Counted from the first letter of the stretch, positions 1 through 7,984 are shown. The stretch: DNA of 25,211 nt from Candidatus Kappaea frigidicola (GCA_030765555.1 JAVCCI010000007.1:1-25211); one strand, 5' to 3'. Notes: a model not told the origin generated them from the sequence alone. Numbers and translations are program-made.

Positions 1-1130
1 ATGAGTTCATTTATGTTTGACGCTTTATCGTTAAGTAAAATTTTCTCCCCTACCCAGAGTGCATTATTCATTGTGCTATCTAAATGTAGCAGCAATTGGC
101 CACATATAAATTCTTTTGCAGCCAAAAGTTCCTTTTTGTCAACCGGCACATTTTTTATAAGAGATAATTCGCTAAATATAATACTAATTGCTTCAAGCAT
201 TTTTTTATTTTTAACTCCAGCATCAATAATAATTGCTCCAGTTTCATCAAATTTTCTTAATGAGGCTGATATTTGATAAGCCAATCCTTTTTGTTCCCTT
301 ACTTTTTCAAATAATCTGGATGACATGTTGCCTCCCAGTATAGTGCTTAATACAGAAAGAGCATATCTTGTATTGCTATTTCTTTTCGGTGTATGAAATC
401 CTAAGAGTAAATGGGTTTGCTCTGTTTTTTTATTTAATAATTTAGTTTGTGCCTTACCCTGCTTCGGTTTAAAGAGAATGCATTTTTTAGAATTACATTT
501 CTTTATTTTAGAAAAAATGCCTTTAATTTCTGATAGCGTATGTTTGCTATCTATTTTACCTGAAATTGATATAACCATATTATTTGGATTATAATATTTA
601 TTATGATACTCACTGATGATTCTTTTATTAAGTGCATCAACGCTTTTACAGGTACCTGCTAAAGGACGTCCTAGTGGATGTTTAGGCCACATGATTTCAT
701 GTAGTAAGTCGTGAACATGATGTTGGGGCATATCTTTATACATCCTTATTTCTTCTTTTACTATTCCCTTTTCCTTTTTGATATCAGAATTATCTAGTAA
801 GGGATCAAGAGCCATGTCACTTAAAATATTCAATGCTGTTAAAGTGTATGCAGGTGGAACTTTAGCATAAAAACAAGAGCATTCTTCTGAGGTGAAGGCA
901 TTAAGATGACCCCCAATACCTTCAATAGATTGCTTGATTTCAAGGGCGCTGCGGCTATTTGTACCTCTAAAGACAAGGTGTTCAATGAAGTGAGAAATAC
1001 CTAGTTCATTCAAATTTTCATAACGACCACCGGTTTTTACCCAGACAGACACAGAAGTTGATTTTCTTGATGGCATAGGGGCGAGAACTACACCAAGGCC
1101 ATTAGCTAAATGAGTATATTTGTAATTCAT
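1..1130 (-). CDS. M16 family zinc peptidase (insulinase/processing-peptidase-like), 3' end missing
   Basis: An open frame of 376 codons runs from the ATG at 1130 leftward off the window without a stop; M16B proteins are usually a little over 400 residues, so only the last tens of residues are missing. The inverted zinc motif is visible as HFIEH at residues 47-51 (H47, E50, H51), followed by FRGT. The third zinc ligand is expected about 75 residues later and is met by the KEEI segment near residue 126-127. A second half-domain follows, with GGNMSSRLFEKVREQKGLAY, the typical C-terminal M16 motif. The family cleaves peptides in a closed chamber; the substrate here is unknown. There is no signal peptide, so a cytoplasmic location is likely. 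The ATG lies one base after the ruvX stop. An in-frame ATG at 1139 would overlap ruvX by 8 bases, as several other genes here do. Neither start has a clear ribosome binding site. Confidence 0.93.
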   Translation of the reverse strand, partial: MNYKYTHLANGLGVVLAPMPSRKSTSVSVWVKTGGRYENLNELGISHFIEHLVFRGTNSRSALEIKQSIEGIGGHLNAFTSEECSCFYAKVPPAYTLTALNILSDMALDPLLDNSDIKKEKGIVKEEIRMYKDMPQHHVHDLLHEIMWPKHPLGRPLAGTCKSVDALNKRIISEYHNKYYNPNNMVISISGKIDSKHTLSEIKGIFSKIKKCNSKKCILFKPKQGKAQTKLLNKKTEQTHLLLGFHTPKRNSNTRYALSVLSTILGGNMSSRLFEKVREQKGLAYQISASLRKFDETGAIIIDAGVKNKKMLEAISIIFSELSLIKNVPVDKKELLAAKEFICGQLLLHLDSTMNNALWVGEKILLNDKASNINEL

Positions 1131-1131
1131 A

Positions 1132-1548
1132 TTAATCATTTTTAGTAGAATCTAAATATCCTTGAAGAATTAAGACGGCTGCTAAAGAGTCTACTTTTCC
1201 CTTTCTTTTTTTTCGTGACATATCACTTTCAATTAAAACAGATTCTGCCAATTTAGATGTTAGACGCTCATCATATGTTTTAACCGCCAACCCTGTTTTT
1301 TCTTCAACTATCTTTATGAAATCAGTTACGGTGTCAACTTGCTTACCGCTTGAACCGTCCATATTAAGAGGCAAGCCAGCTACAATTAGGCCCACTTCAT
1401 TTTCATCTATAATTGTTTTTAAGGCTTGAATATCGTCTTCGAGTGACTTTCTCTTTAGATGATTGTAACTTTGCGCGATTGTATGTGTTGTATCACTAAG
1501 AGCTATACCTATGCGTTTTTGGCCCATATCCAAACCCATAATTCTCAT
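1132..1548 (-). CDS. ruvX: RuvX/YqgF RNase H-fold protein
   Basis: A 138-residue protein of normal length for the YqgF family. It opens with the RNase H-like strand MRIMGLDMGQKRIGIALSD, which carries the first acidic residue (D7). It continues with GLPLNMDGSSG and TYDERLTSKLAE, both hallmark family motifs, and a C-terminal KVDSLAAVLILQGYLD segment holding the last conserved aspartate. Family members are implicated in processing the 5' end of pre-16S rRNA and, from structural similarity to RuvC, were once called Holliday junction resolvases. The gene follows manC by 3 bases and is followed by the M16 peptidase, so all three are probably on one transcript. In Firmicutes ruvX homologues lie close to alaS; here a his-trp cluster and manC separate them. 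Confidence 0.95.
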   Translation of the reverse strand: MRIMGLDMGQKRIGIALSDTTHTIAQSYNHLKRKSLEDDIQALKTIIDENEVGLIVAGLPLNMDGSSGKQVDTVTDFIKIVEEKTGLAVKTYDERLTSKLAESVLIESDMSRKKRKGKVDSLAAVLILQGYLDSTKND

Positions 1549-1551
1549 AAT

Positions 1552-2649
1552 TTACACATATCTCTTTAATTTTTTATTTTTTGACATTTTCATTACTAAT
1601 TCTCTTACATCTTGGATTTTATCTTTTTTAGCAATTAAAACCGCATCGTCTGTTTGAATTATTATTACATCTTCTATCCCTAATGTAGCAATTAATTTAC
1701 CTGGCTGTCCATATATAATGGAATTTTTAGTTTTGCTTCCTAGATGAAGTGCGTTAATAATTACGTTACCATTAATTTGTTTCAAATCGATTTCTTCAAA
1801 ACTTTTAGGACTACCTAAATCAGACCACCCAAAATCAGCTTTGATGCCCTTGATCTTATTGCTTTTTTGCATAAGTCCGTAATCAATTGAAGTTGTAGCA
1901 AGTTTTTTGTAATAATTATCAGCAAGACTTATTTTGACCTTAGATTTATTGGCATTGATATAATTGAGAGCCGCTTTGTAATGTTGAGGCATAAATATTT
2001 TTAATTCCTCTAAGAAAACTTCCGTCTGCCAGATGAACATGCCACTATTATAATAGTAATCAGGTGATTTAATATAACGTTTTGCTTTTAAAAGTGTTGG
2101 CTTTTCAATAAATTTATCTATTTTATATGCCGAAGCTTGGTTCTTTCTCTTTGATTTAGAAAATTTAAGATAACCATATCCTGTGGCGGCAAAAGTTGGT
2201 TTTATGCCTATAGTAACTAAGCAAGGGGACCTTTTAGCTGCCAAAATAGCGTTATTTATGTTATTTATAAATTTTCTTTCTTGAAATATGTATTGGTCCG
2301 CCGGAATGACAACCATTGTAGAATTTTTATTTTTTTGCTGGGCCTTTGCTGCTGATAAGGCAATTGCAGCTGTTGTGCCCCGAGCTTGAGGCTCTATTAA
2401 AATATTGCTACACTTAATGGTTGGAATTTGTTTTTTTATATCCTTATCTTGATCTTTTGATGTGACAATAAAGATATTTTTACTATCAGTAATGGTGGAG
2501 CATCTTTTGTATGTAATTTGAAGCATAGATTTATTATTAAAAATCTTTAAAAACTGCTTTGGCTGATTACTTCTGGATAGTGGCCAAAAACGCGTTCCTT
2601 TTCCTCCTGCCAGTATAAAAATAAAGACATCTTTATTTGATATCTTCAT
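1552..2649 (-). CDS. manC: Mannose-1-phosphate guanylyltransferase
   Basis: This 365-residue protein should make GDP-mannose from GTP and mannose-1-phosphate, feeding surface polysaccharide or glycolipid synthesis. The N-terminal nucleotidyltransferase signature FILAGGKGTRFWPLSR (about residues 11-26) is followed by PKQFL, the sugar-nucleotide binding site. FIEKP starts at residue 180, and FGWSDLGSP is typical of GDP-mannose pyrophosphorylases. Length fits the single-domain type; there is no fused phosphomannose isomerase cupin. The ATG at 2649 is preceded by GAAGGGG with about 7 bases between. It is the first gene after the repeat-rich gap behind trpA, so it probably starts a new transcription unit with ruvX. 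A sister nucleotidyltransferase specificity cannot be fully excluded, but the PKQFL and FIEKP pair favours mannose. Confidence 0.9.
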   Translation of the reverse strand: MKISNKDVFIFILAGGKGTRFWPLSRSNQPKQFLKIFNNKSMLQITYKRCSTITDSKNIFIVTSKDQDKDIKKQIPTIKCSNILIEPQARGTTAAIALSAAKAQQKNKNSTMVVIPADQYIFQERKFINNINNAILAAKRSPCLVTIGIKPTFAATGYGYLKFSKSKRKNQASAYKIDKFIEKPTLLKAKRYIKSPDYYYNSGMFIWQTEVFLEELKIFMPQHYKAALNYINANKSKVKISLADNYYKKLATTSIDYGLMQKSNKIKGIKADFGWSDLGSPKSFEEIDLKQINGNVIINALHLGSKTKNSIIYGQPGKLIATLGIEDVIIIQTDDAVLIAKKDKIQDVRELVMKMSKNKKLKRYV

Positions 2650-2673
2650 GTGTATTCCCCTTCTTTAAATATC

Positions 2674-2703
2674 TATTAAATACGTTAAATAATCAATATT
2701 CAA
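2674..2703 (-). promoter_or_regulatory. Weak candidate promoter for manC-ruvX
   Basis: Read on the minus strand, TTGAAT (2698-2703) is followed after 18 bases by TTAATA (2674-2679), about 24 bases before the manC start. Both boxes are only partial matches in a very AT-rich stretch, so this is a suggestion only. The support is positional: it lies between the repeat cluster and the first gene of the manC unit. Confidence 0.3.
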
Positions 2704-2785
2704 GACGTTCGCGTCCGCTCACTCTAAGAATTAAGACGCTAACTACGTTAGCTCTAAGACGCTCACGTTGTTCACTCTAAGAATT
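2702..2785. repeat. Three imperfect tandem repeat units, AAGACG-N13/14-CTCTAAG
   Basis: On the plus strand the units are 2702-2732, 2733-2755 and 2756-2785. Each begins AAGACG, has a variable core of 13 or 14 bases, and ends CTCTAAG, followed by AATT in the first and third. In the second unit the core is a perfect hairpin: GCTAAC (2738-2743), loop TAC, GTTAGC (2747-2752). The cores of units 1 and 3 are related to each other but do not form perfect stems. The gap seems too small and the units too uneven for a CRISPR array. A dispersed intergenic repeat family or degraded miniature element is more likely. Confidence 0.65.
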
Positions 2786-2863
2786 AAGCTGATTCTACTT
2801 AATCCTGTTTTTTTGTGTCTTGCGCCTTGCTTCTTATTTTTTGTTTTTTACTTAATCCTTAAA

Positions 2864-2891
2864 GCTCACCAATAATTTATCAGCGGTGAGC
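2864..2891 (-). terminator. Inverted repeat behind trpA, possible end of the his-trp transcript
   Basis: GCTCACC (2864-2870) and GGTGAGC (2885-2891) form a 7-bp GC-rich stem with a 14-base loop, about 40 bases after the trpA stop. On the minus strand it is followed by only TTT and then AAGG, so it lacks the T-run of a standard intrinsic terminator. It could act as an RNA 3' end stabiliser or a weak terminator, or simply be part of the repeat element around it. Confidence 0.4.
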
Positions 2892-2930
2892 GTCTTAATC
2901 CTTTAATTCTGCTAAGTTCTACGCCATTTG

Positions 2931-3728
2931 CTATATGCTAACCGCCTTAGCCATTTGTTTAATGAAGGTACCTAAAGATTTAATCATTTCTCTTTTAGAT
3001 TTTGCTGTATCTATTTTTTCAACTATGGCACTTCCTACGATGATGCCGTCTGCAAATGAGGCAATTTTTTTTGCTTGAGCCGGTGTTGATATACCAAATC
3101 CAACGCAGATAGGTTTAGATGTGATTTTTTGAAGATTCTTTACATCTTTTTTTATTGAATCAGGCAAGTTGGTTCTTTTGCCAGTAACACCGGTTGTAGA
3201 GACATAATATATAAAACCTCTTGAGTGGCTTATTGCAATCTTTTTCCTTTGTTCGCTTGATGTGGGTGAGGCAAAATATATAGTTGCTAATTCAAGTTTT
3301 CTGGCAAACATTTCAATCTGACTGGCTTCTTCCGGAGGTAAATCAGGAATTATAACACCATCGACACCAGCTTTTTTTGCATCTTGTACAAAGTTCCTTA
3401 TATCATAATGAAAGACAGGATTGTAATATGTCATCAAGACCAAGGGTGTATCTATCTTGGAACGTATTTTTGAAACCATCTTGATGATAGCTGCTAGGCT
3501 AACATTATTTTTTAGAGCTCTTTGTGAGGCAACTTGAATTGTGGGCCCATCAGCTAAAGGGTCCGAGAAAGGAACGCCTAATTCTATTATGTCTGCTCCA
3601 TTATCTGATATTACTTTAATGCACTCGGCTGTAGTTTTTAAATCTGGATCACCGCAAGTAAGATAGGCTATAAAAGCTTTTTTGCCGTTCTTTCTTAAAT
3701 CTTTAAATGTTACATCTATTCTATTCAT
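2931..3728 (-). CDS. trpA: Tryptophan synthase alpha chain
   Basis: A 265-residue TIM barrel that cleaves indole-3-glycerol phosphate to indole and glyceraldehyde-3-phosphate, passing indole to TrpB. The catalytic pair is at the standard positions: E49 in IIELGVPFSDPLADGPT and D60 in the same motif. VTGKRTNLP and GFGISTPAQAKKI near the C-terminal half form the phosphate-binding loops. Length matches the family (about 265). It starts 15 bases after trpB with GGGAAAG upstream, and is the last gene of the trp block. It is followed by the repeat-rich gap. Confidence 0.97.
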   Translation of the reverse strand: MNRIDVTFKDLRKNGKKAFIAYLTCGDPDLKTTAECIKVISDNGADIIELGVPFSDPLADGPTIQVASQRALKNNVSLAAIIKMVSKIRSKIDTPLVLMTYYNPVFHYDIRNFVQDAKKAGVDGVIIPDLPPEEASQIEMFARKLELATIYFASPTSSEQRKKIAISHSRGFIYYVSTTGVTGKRTNLPDSIKKDVKNLQKITSKPICVGFGISTPAQAKKIASFADGIIVGSAIVEKIDTAKSKREMIKSLGTFIKQMAKAVSI

Positions 3729-3743
3729 TATTCTTTCCCGTTT

Positions 3744-4943
3744 TTATTGAAGCTTAAATGTTTCGGCTACTATGTCTACGTCTTTATCTCCCCTACCGGA
3801 AAGACATAGAATTACAACATCTTTCTTTTTAAATTTCCTAGCTATTTTTTTAAGGCCAGCAATGGCGTGAGCTGCTTCAAGAGCAGGGAGAATTCCTTCG
3901 GTTTTAGCCAAAAGATCAAAGCCCTCCAAGGCTTCTTTGTCTGTTACAGCAAAGTATTCTGCGCGTTTAGTTTTTTTATAGAAAGCGTGTTCTGGGCCTA
4001 CACCTGGGTAATCAAGTCCAGGAGCAATAGAGTGAGCATTTTGTACCTGCCCGTTTTCATCCTGCAGGAGATAGCTCTTGGCACCATGTAAAATACCTAA
4101 TTCACCAATTACCAACGAAGCAGCGTGTTTACCGCTCTTTATGCCGTAGCCAGCAGCCTCAATTCCGATGAATTTTACATTGGTATCATGGAAGGGATAA
4201 AACATGCCAATGGAATTACTGCCTGCGCCCACGCAAGCAATGAGATAATCAGGGAGCTTGCCCTCTTTTTCCATAATCTGTTTTTTAGATTCCTTACCTA
4301 TGATGCATTGGAAATCTCTAACAATCATCGGATAAGGGTGAGGTCCTATAATAGATCCTATAATGTAATGTGTGTGTCTAATATTTGTAACCCAATCACG
4401 TATTGCTTCGTTTGTAGCATCTTTCAGGGTGCAGCTTCCACTGGTTACTGGAATAATTTCAGCACCTAGAAGCTTCATTCTTAGTACATTTAAGCGCTGT
4501 CTTCTAATATCTTCTTTGCCCATGTAGATATGACACTCCATCTTCATTAAGGCACAGGCTGTAGCCGTGGCTACACCATGTTGACCAGCCCCAGTTTCGG
4601 CGATAATTCTTTTCTTGCCCATACGCTTAGCTAATATAGCTTGACCCATAGTGTTATTGATTTTATGAGCTCCGGTATGTGCTAAGTCTTCCCTTTTTAA
4701 GTAAATTTTCGGCCCTTTTATAGCTTTAGAAAGTTGCTGGGCATAATATAAGGCAGTTGGTCGGCCAACATAATCTTTTAAATAATAATTAAGCTCTTTA
4801 ACAAAATCTTTATCGTTTTTGTATTTGCGATAAGCAGTTTCCAGTTCTTCTAGAGCTCTCATCGTTGACTCAGGCATAAATTTACCACCAAAGATTCCAA
4901 AATAACCAGTCTTGTTGGGCATGGGTATATTTTTCTTATTCAT
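3744..4943 (-). CDS. trpB: Tryptophan synthase beta chain
   Basis: A 399-residue PLP enzyme that joins indole and serine to make tryptophan. The segment YLKREDLAHTGAHKINN contains the PLP lysine (K94), and RPTALYYAQQL and the N-terminal FGGKFMPE are typical of the TrpB1 type that pairs with TrpA. The phosphate-binding loop normally written GGGSN reads GAGSN here (VGAGSNSIGMF, near residue 235), a small variation that keeps the serine and asparagine. GPGLDYPGVGPEH in the COMM region is replaced by the near-identical APGLDYPGVGPEH. The start overlaps the trpF stop by 8 bases, with AAAGGA upstream. Confidence 0.97.
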   Translation of the reverse strand: MNKKNIPMPNKTGYFGIFGGKFMPESTMRALEELETAYRKYKNDKDFVKELNYYLKDYVGRPTALYYAQQLSKAIKGPKIYLKREDLAHTGAHKINNTMGQAILAKRMGKKRIIAETGAGQHGVATATACALMKMECHIYMGKEDIRRQRLNVLRMKLLGAEIIPVTSGSCTLKDATNEAIRDWVTNIRHTHYIIGSIIGPHPYPMIVRDFQCIIGKESKKQIMEKEGKLPDYLIACVGAGSNSIGMFYPFHDTNVKFIGIEAAGYGIKSGKHAASLVIGELGILHGAKSYLLQDENGQVQNAHSIAPGLDYPGVGPEHAFYKKTKRAEYFAVTDKEALEGFDLLAKTEGILPALEAAHAIAGLKKIARKFKKKDVVILCLSGRGDKDVDIVAETFKLQ

Positions 4944-5568
4944 AGTTATTGTTTCCTTTAACTTTTACAATAAAATCCTTCATTAGCACCCTCGATTTTT
5001 TTCCAGGGTGTTCTTCTACTCCAGATGAAATATCAACTGCAAACGGCTCAACAGCATTTATAGCTTCGAGAATATTTTCAGGATTCAGCCCTCCAGATAG
5101 AATTATTGGCCTGTTAAATTTCTTAGCAGTTCTGGCTATTTGCCAATCAAAGGTTTGACCAGTTCCACCAGCCATATCTTTGACATAGGTATCCAGAAGG
5201 AAAGCATCGGCCTCCTTGTAGTCCTCAATAACATTTAGACTTTGCTCATCTTTAACCCTTATTGATTTAATAATTTTTTTATGGGGTTTAAATTGCATTA
5301 AGACTTGTGGATTTTCCTCTCCATGAAACTGAATAGTATCAAAAGGACAGTTTTTAAGAATATTCTTTATAATTGCCGGATCCTCATTCATAAAGACTGC
5401 TACACAATTAATAAACGGTGGTAGAGCCTTAAGGATGTATTCCGCTGCTTCAATATTTATCTTGCGTGGTGAGTCTGCAAAAATAAACCCTAAGGCATCA
5501 TAGCCGCTGTTAACAGCCTCTAAAGCGTCTTCAAGATTAGTAATTCCGCATATTTTTACTTTAATCAT
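4936..5568 (-). CDS. trpF: Phosphoribosylanthranilate isomerase
   Basis: This 210-residue TIM barrel converts phosphoribosylanthranilate to CdRP. The catalytic residues are at the standard positions: C7 in VKICGIT and D126 in FLLDTYVKDMAGGTGQTFDW. GFIFADSPRKI, QFHGEE and LSGGLNPENI are the expected phosphate and substrate loops, and VDISSGVEEHPGKKS closes the protein. A separate hisA lies in the same cluster, so the bifunctional PriA solution is not needed. The start overlaps trpC by 8 bases (ATGATTAA) and the stop overlaps trpB by 8 bases. Confidence 0.97.
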   Translation of the reverse strand: MIKVKICGITNLEDALEAVNSGYDALGFIFADSPRKINIEAAEYILKALPPFINCVAVFMNEDPAIIKNILKNCPFDTIQFHGEENPQVLMQFKPHKKIIKSIRVKDEQSLNVIEDYKEADAFLLDTYVKDMAGGTGQTFDWQIARTAKKFNRPIILSGGLNPENILEAINAVEPFAVDISSGVEEHPGKKSRVLMKDFIVKVKGNNNYE

Positions 5569-6352
5569 TTGAAGTTATCCCTCTTAATGTATTTATTTTT
5601 CCTTTAATATTTTTTGAGGTCATAAAACTTTCGCCTATCAATACAGCGTTTATTCCAGCATCTTTTAGTTTAGTCATATCCTCAAAAGTGCTTATCCCAC
5701 TTTCAGAAACTTTGATAATATTTAAATCAGCTGGTATTAAGGGTATCAATCTCATGGTTGTCTCTAGGCTTACTTGAAATGTTTCTAAATCCCGGTTATT
5801 AATTCCAATTATTTCAGGATTGCAAGCTAAAGCTTTTTTAAGGTTTTCTTCGTTATGAACTTCCAGTAAAACACTCAAGTTGTTTTCTTTTGCTATATTT
5901 GAAAAATTAACAAGTTCATCCTTGCTTAAGATTGAAGTAATTAAAAGGATGCAATCTGCACCTAAAGCAGCTGCTTCATATATCTGATAGCTATCAATAA
6001 AAAAATCTTTTTGTAGTAAAGGAAGATCAACTACACTCTTTAGTTTCTTAATATACCCCTTGCTTCCTAAGAAATATTTTTTTTCTGTTAAAACACTTAA
6101 AGCAGATGCGCCATTATCAGAATATATTTTTGCTAATTCTTCTAGCTTAAAATTGTCTCGCAAAACACCTTTTGAAGGAGATGCTTTTTTAAGCTCAGCA
6201 ATAATTGCTAACTCGCCTTCTTTTACTAAGGCATCTTTAAAAAGATCACCCCTAGAAGCACCTCTTATCTCTTCCTTTAAGGTTTCAAGTGGTTTTAATT
6301 TCTTTTGCTCTGCAACTTCGGCGTATTTATTTTTTACAATTTCATTAATCAT
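5561..6352 (-). CDS. trpC: Indole-3-glycerol-phosphate synthase
   Basis: A 263-residue single-domain enzyme that closes the indole ring from CdRP. The N-terminal catalytic block IIAELKKASPSKG (about residues 50-62) supplies E53 and the lysines. LLQKDFFIDSYQIYEA carries the second catalytic lysine, INNRDLETF the conserved asparagine and arginine, and VSESGI and LIGES the phosphate loops. It is not fused to trpF, unlike the E. coli protein. The start shares ATGA with the trpD stop (4-base overlap), which suggests translational coupling. Confidence 0.97.
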   Translation of the reverse strand: MINEIVKNKYAEVAEQKKLKPLETLKEEIRGASRGDLFKDALVKEGELAIIAELKKASPSKGVLRDNFKLEELAKIYSDNGASALSVLTEKKYFLGSKGYIKKLKSVVDLPLLQKDFFIDSYQIYEAAALGADCILLITSILSKDELVNFSNIAKENNLSVLLEVHNEENLKKALACNPEIIGINNRDLETFQVSLETTMRLIPLIPADLNIIKVSESGISTFEDMTKLKDAGINAVLIGESFMTSKNIKGKINTLRGITSND

Positions 6353-7413
6353 AGCTTATTGCTTATTTCTTTTAACTCTTCTAATTTTTTTAGCGCTTTT
6401 TTAGAGTCTATTGATTCAGCAGCCATGTTTATGCCTTCACTAAAATCTTTTGCTAAATTTCCGGCAACTAAAGCAGCTGCAGAATTAAGAAGGACTATAT
6501 CTCTTTTAGCACCCTCTTTGCCATTTAAGATGTCCGTAATAATTTTGGCATTATCTTCTGAGTTGCCACCTTTTATTTCATCAAGAGAACATGTTTTTAT
6601 ATTAAAGTCCTCAGGTTTTATATTGTAGGTTTTAATATCTTTATCTTTTAACTCTGAGATTCTTGTCTGTCCCGTTATGGTAATTTCATCTAATGTGTTT
6701 GCCCCGCAAACTACAAAAGCCCGCTTAATACCTAAATTTTTTAATACTTCTGCTATTGTTTGGGTTAAATGGTCATCATACACACCTAAAACCTGGCTAT
6801 TTGCTCCAGCCGGGTTTGTGAGGGGACCTAAGACGTTAAAAATAGTTCTAATACCAATTTCACGCCTGGGGCCTATAGCGTATTTCATAGCTCCATGAAA
6901 AAGTGGAGCATATAAAAAACCGATACCTATGTTTTTCACGCATTGTGCTACTTTTTTTGGCTCTAGGTCAATATTAACCCCTAGCTCTTTTAAGACATCA
7001 GCTGAGCCGCATTGACTTGAAACCGAACGATTACCATGCTTAGCTACCTTAAGGCCGCAACCAGCTACTAGAAAAGCGCAAGCAGTTGAAACGTTAAATG
7101 TATTGGTGCCTGAACCACCCGTTCCGCAAGTATCTACGATAGTTTCCTCATCTATATTGATATCTTCAGCATCGATATCTACGCCAGCATTCACATCAAG
7201 TTTAACAGCCTTATTTCGCATGATTTGAGCAGCCCCTGTTATTTCTTCGGCTGTTTCACCCTTTAATCTTAAGGCTGTAATAAAAGCACCTATTTGAGCA
7301 TCACTAGCCTGACCACTCATAATTTGCTCAAAGACATCTTTTGTTTCGTCGAGACTTAAATTTTGTGCTTTGATTATTTTTTGTAAGGCTTCTTTTATAT
7401 CCATATTTAACAT
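6349..7413 (-). CDS. trpD: Anthranilate phosphoribosyltransferase
   Basis: A 354-residue enzyme that transfers phosphoribose from PRPP to anthranilate. GTGGSG at about residues 97-102, then TNTFNVSTA and KHGNRSVSSQCGSADVL, form the PRPP and anthranilate sites. PLFHGAMKYAIGPRREIGIRT is the conserved hinge segment. Just before the GTGGSG loop is an acidic stretch (NAGVDIDAEDINIDEE) that looks slightly longer than in common relatives. The start is uncertain: the ATG at 7413 is only 2 bases from GAGG, while the ATG at 7404 (MDIKEALQKI) has about 11 bases and matches the usual family start better. It is not fused to trpG. Confidence 0.96.
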   Translation of the reverse strand: MLNMDIKEALQKIIKAQNLSLDETKDVFEQIMSGQASDAQIGAFITALRLKGETAEEITGAAQIMRNKAVKLDVNAGVDIDAEDINIDEETIVDTCGTGGSGTNTFNVSTACAFLVAGCGLKVAKHGNRSVSSQCGSADVLKELGVNIDLEPKKVAQCVKNIGIGFLYAPLFHGAMKYAIGPRREIGIRTIFNVLGPLTNPAGANSQVLGVYDDHLTQTIAEVLKNLGIKRAFVVCGANTLDEITITGQTRISELKDKDIKTYNIKPEDFNIKTCSLDEIKGGNSEDNAKIITDILNGKEGAKRDIVLLNSAAALVAGNLAKDFSEGINMAAESIDSKKALKKLEELKEISNKL

Positions 7414-7417
7414 TACC

Positions 7418-7984
7418 TCATTTAATGCTTAAAAAGTTTTTTAAGAGTTTCTTGCCATTTTCAGTTAAGATGGATTCAGGGTGAAACTGTACTCCCCAAA
7501 GAGAATATTTTTTATGTTTAATGCCCATGATTTCATTTTCTTTAGTCTTGGCAATTATGTTTATATCTTTAGGTAAAGTTCCCTCTTTAATAATTAGAGA
7601 GTGATATCTGGTAGCTAAAAAAGGATTATTTATATTTTTGAATATACCCTTTTTATTATGTAATATTTCAGAAGTTTTTCCGTGCATTATTCTGTCTGCT
7701 CGAACAATTTTAGCTCCAAAAACCTCACCAATGCACTGATGTCCCAGGCATACACCTAGGATTGGAATTTTACCCGTGAATTCCTTTATAACAGCTTTAG
7801 ATATCCCAGCATCTTTGGGTCCGCCTGGTCCAGGTGAAATAACGATATAATCAGGTTTAAGTTTCTTGATATCTTCAAGAGATATCTTATCGTTTCTATA
7901 AACCTTTATCGTTTGTCCCATTTCTCCTAAATATTGGACTAAGTTATATGTAAAAGAATCATAATTATCAATAACTAATATCAT
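7418..7984 (-). CDS. trpG: Anthranilate synthase, glutamine amidotransferase subunit
   Basis: A 188-residue class I amidotransferase that gives ammonia from glutamine to TrpE. The triad is present: C79 in PILGVCLGHQCIGEVFG, and H168 and E170 in GVQFHPESILT. The oxyanion segment ISPGPGGPKDAG starts near residue 49. The same subunit often also serves PabB in folate synthesis; with no pabB in the window that role cannot be judged, but its position right behind trpE makes tryptophan the main one. Its start lies inside the 3' end of trpE (17-base overlap), and trpD starts 4 bases after its stop. Confidence 0.97.
   Translation of the reverse strand: MILVIDNYDSFTYNLVQYLGEMGQTIKVYRNDKISLEDIKKLKPDYIVISPGPGGPKDAGISKAVIKEFTGKIPILGVCLGHQCIGEVFGAKIVRADRIMHGKTSEILHNKKGIFKNINNPFLATRYHSLIIKEGTLPKDINIIAKTKENEIMGIKHKKYSLWGVQFHPESILTENGKKLLKNFLSIK

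Larger units (their letters stand above)
2650..2930. other. Intergenic gap between trpA and manC, repeat-rich, no gene seen
   Basis: This 281-base gap is the longest non-coding stretch in the window. It holds three imperfect tandem units (2702-2785), a central T-rich part (2786-2858) and an inverted repeat (2864-2891). On the plus strand CTTAATCC occurs three times, at 2798-2805, 2851-2858 and 2894-2901; the first two are part of the longer TACTTAATCC. TAAGACGCTCAC at 2755-2766 is repeated in inverted orientation at 2886-2897, so the two ends of the gap can pair. I see no convincing open frame, tRNA or known riboswitch in it. Confidence 0.8.

Noticed and set aside
1..276. Plus-strand open frame of 91 codons at the window start
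   Set aside because: It is antisense to the M16 peptidase, whose reading is supported by HFIEH and several other motifs.
2702..2785. CRISPR-like array in the gap behind trpA
   Set aside because: Only three units, repeats of uneven length with mismatches, cores of 13-14 bases, and no cas genes nearby.
3867..4469. Plus-strand open frames inside trpB
   Set aside because: They lie opposite a clearly conserved gene, have no family motifs and no ribosome binding sites; similar shadow frames lie opposite trpD, alaS, hisH, ftsK and others.
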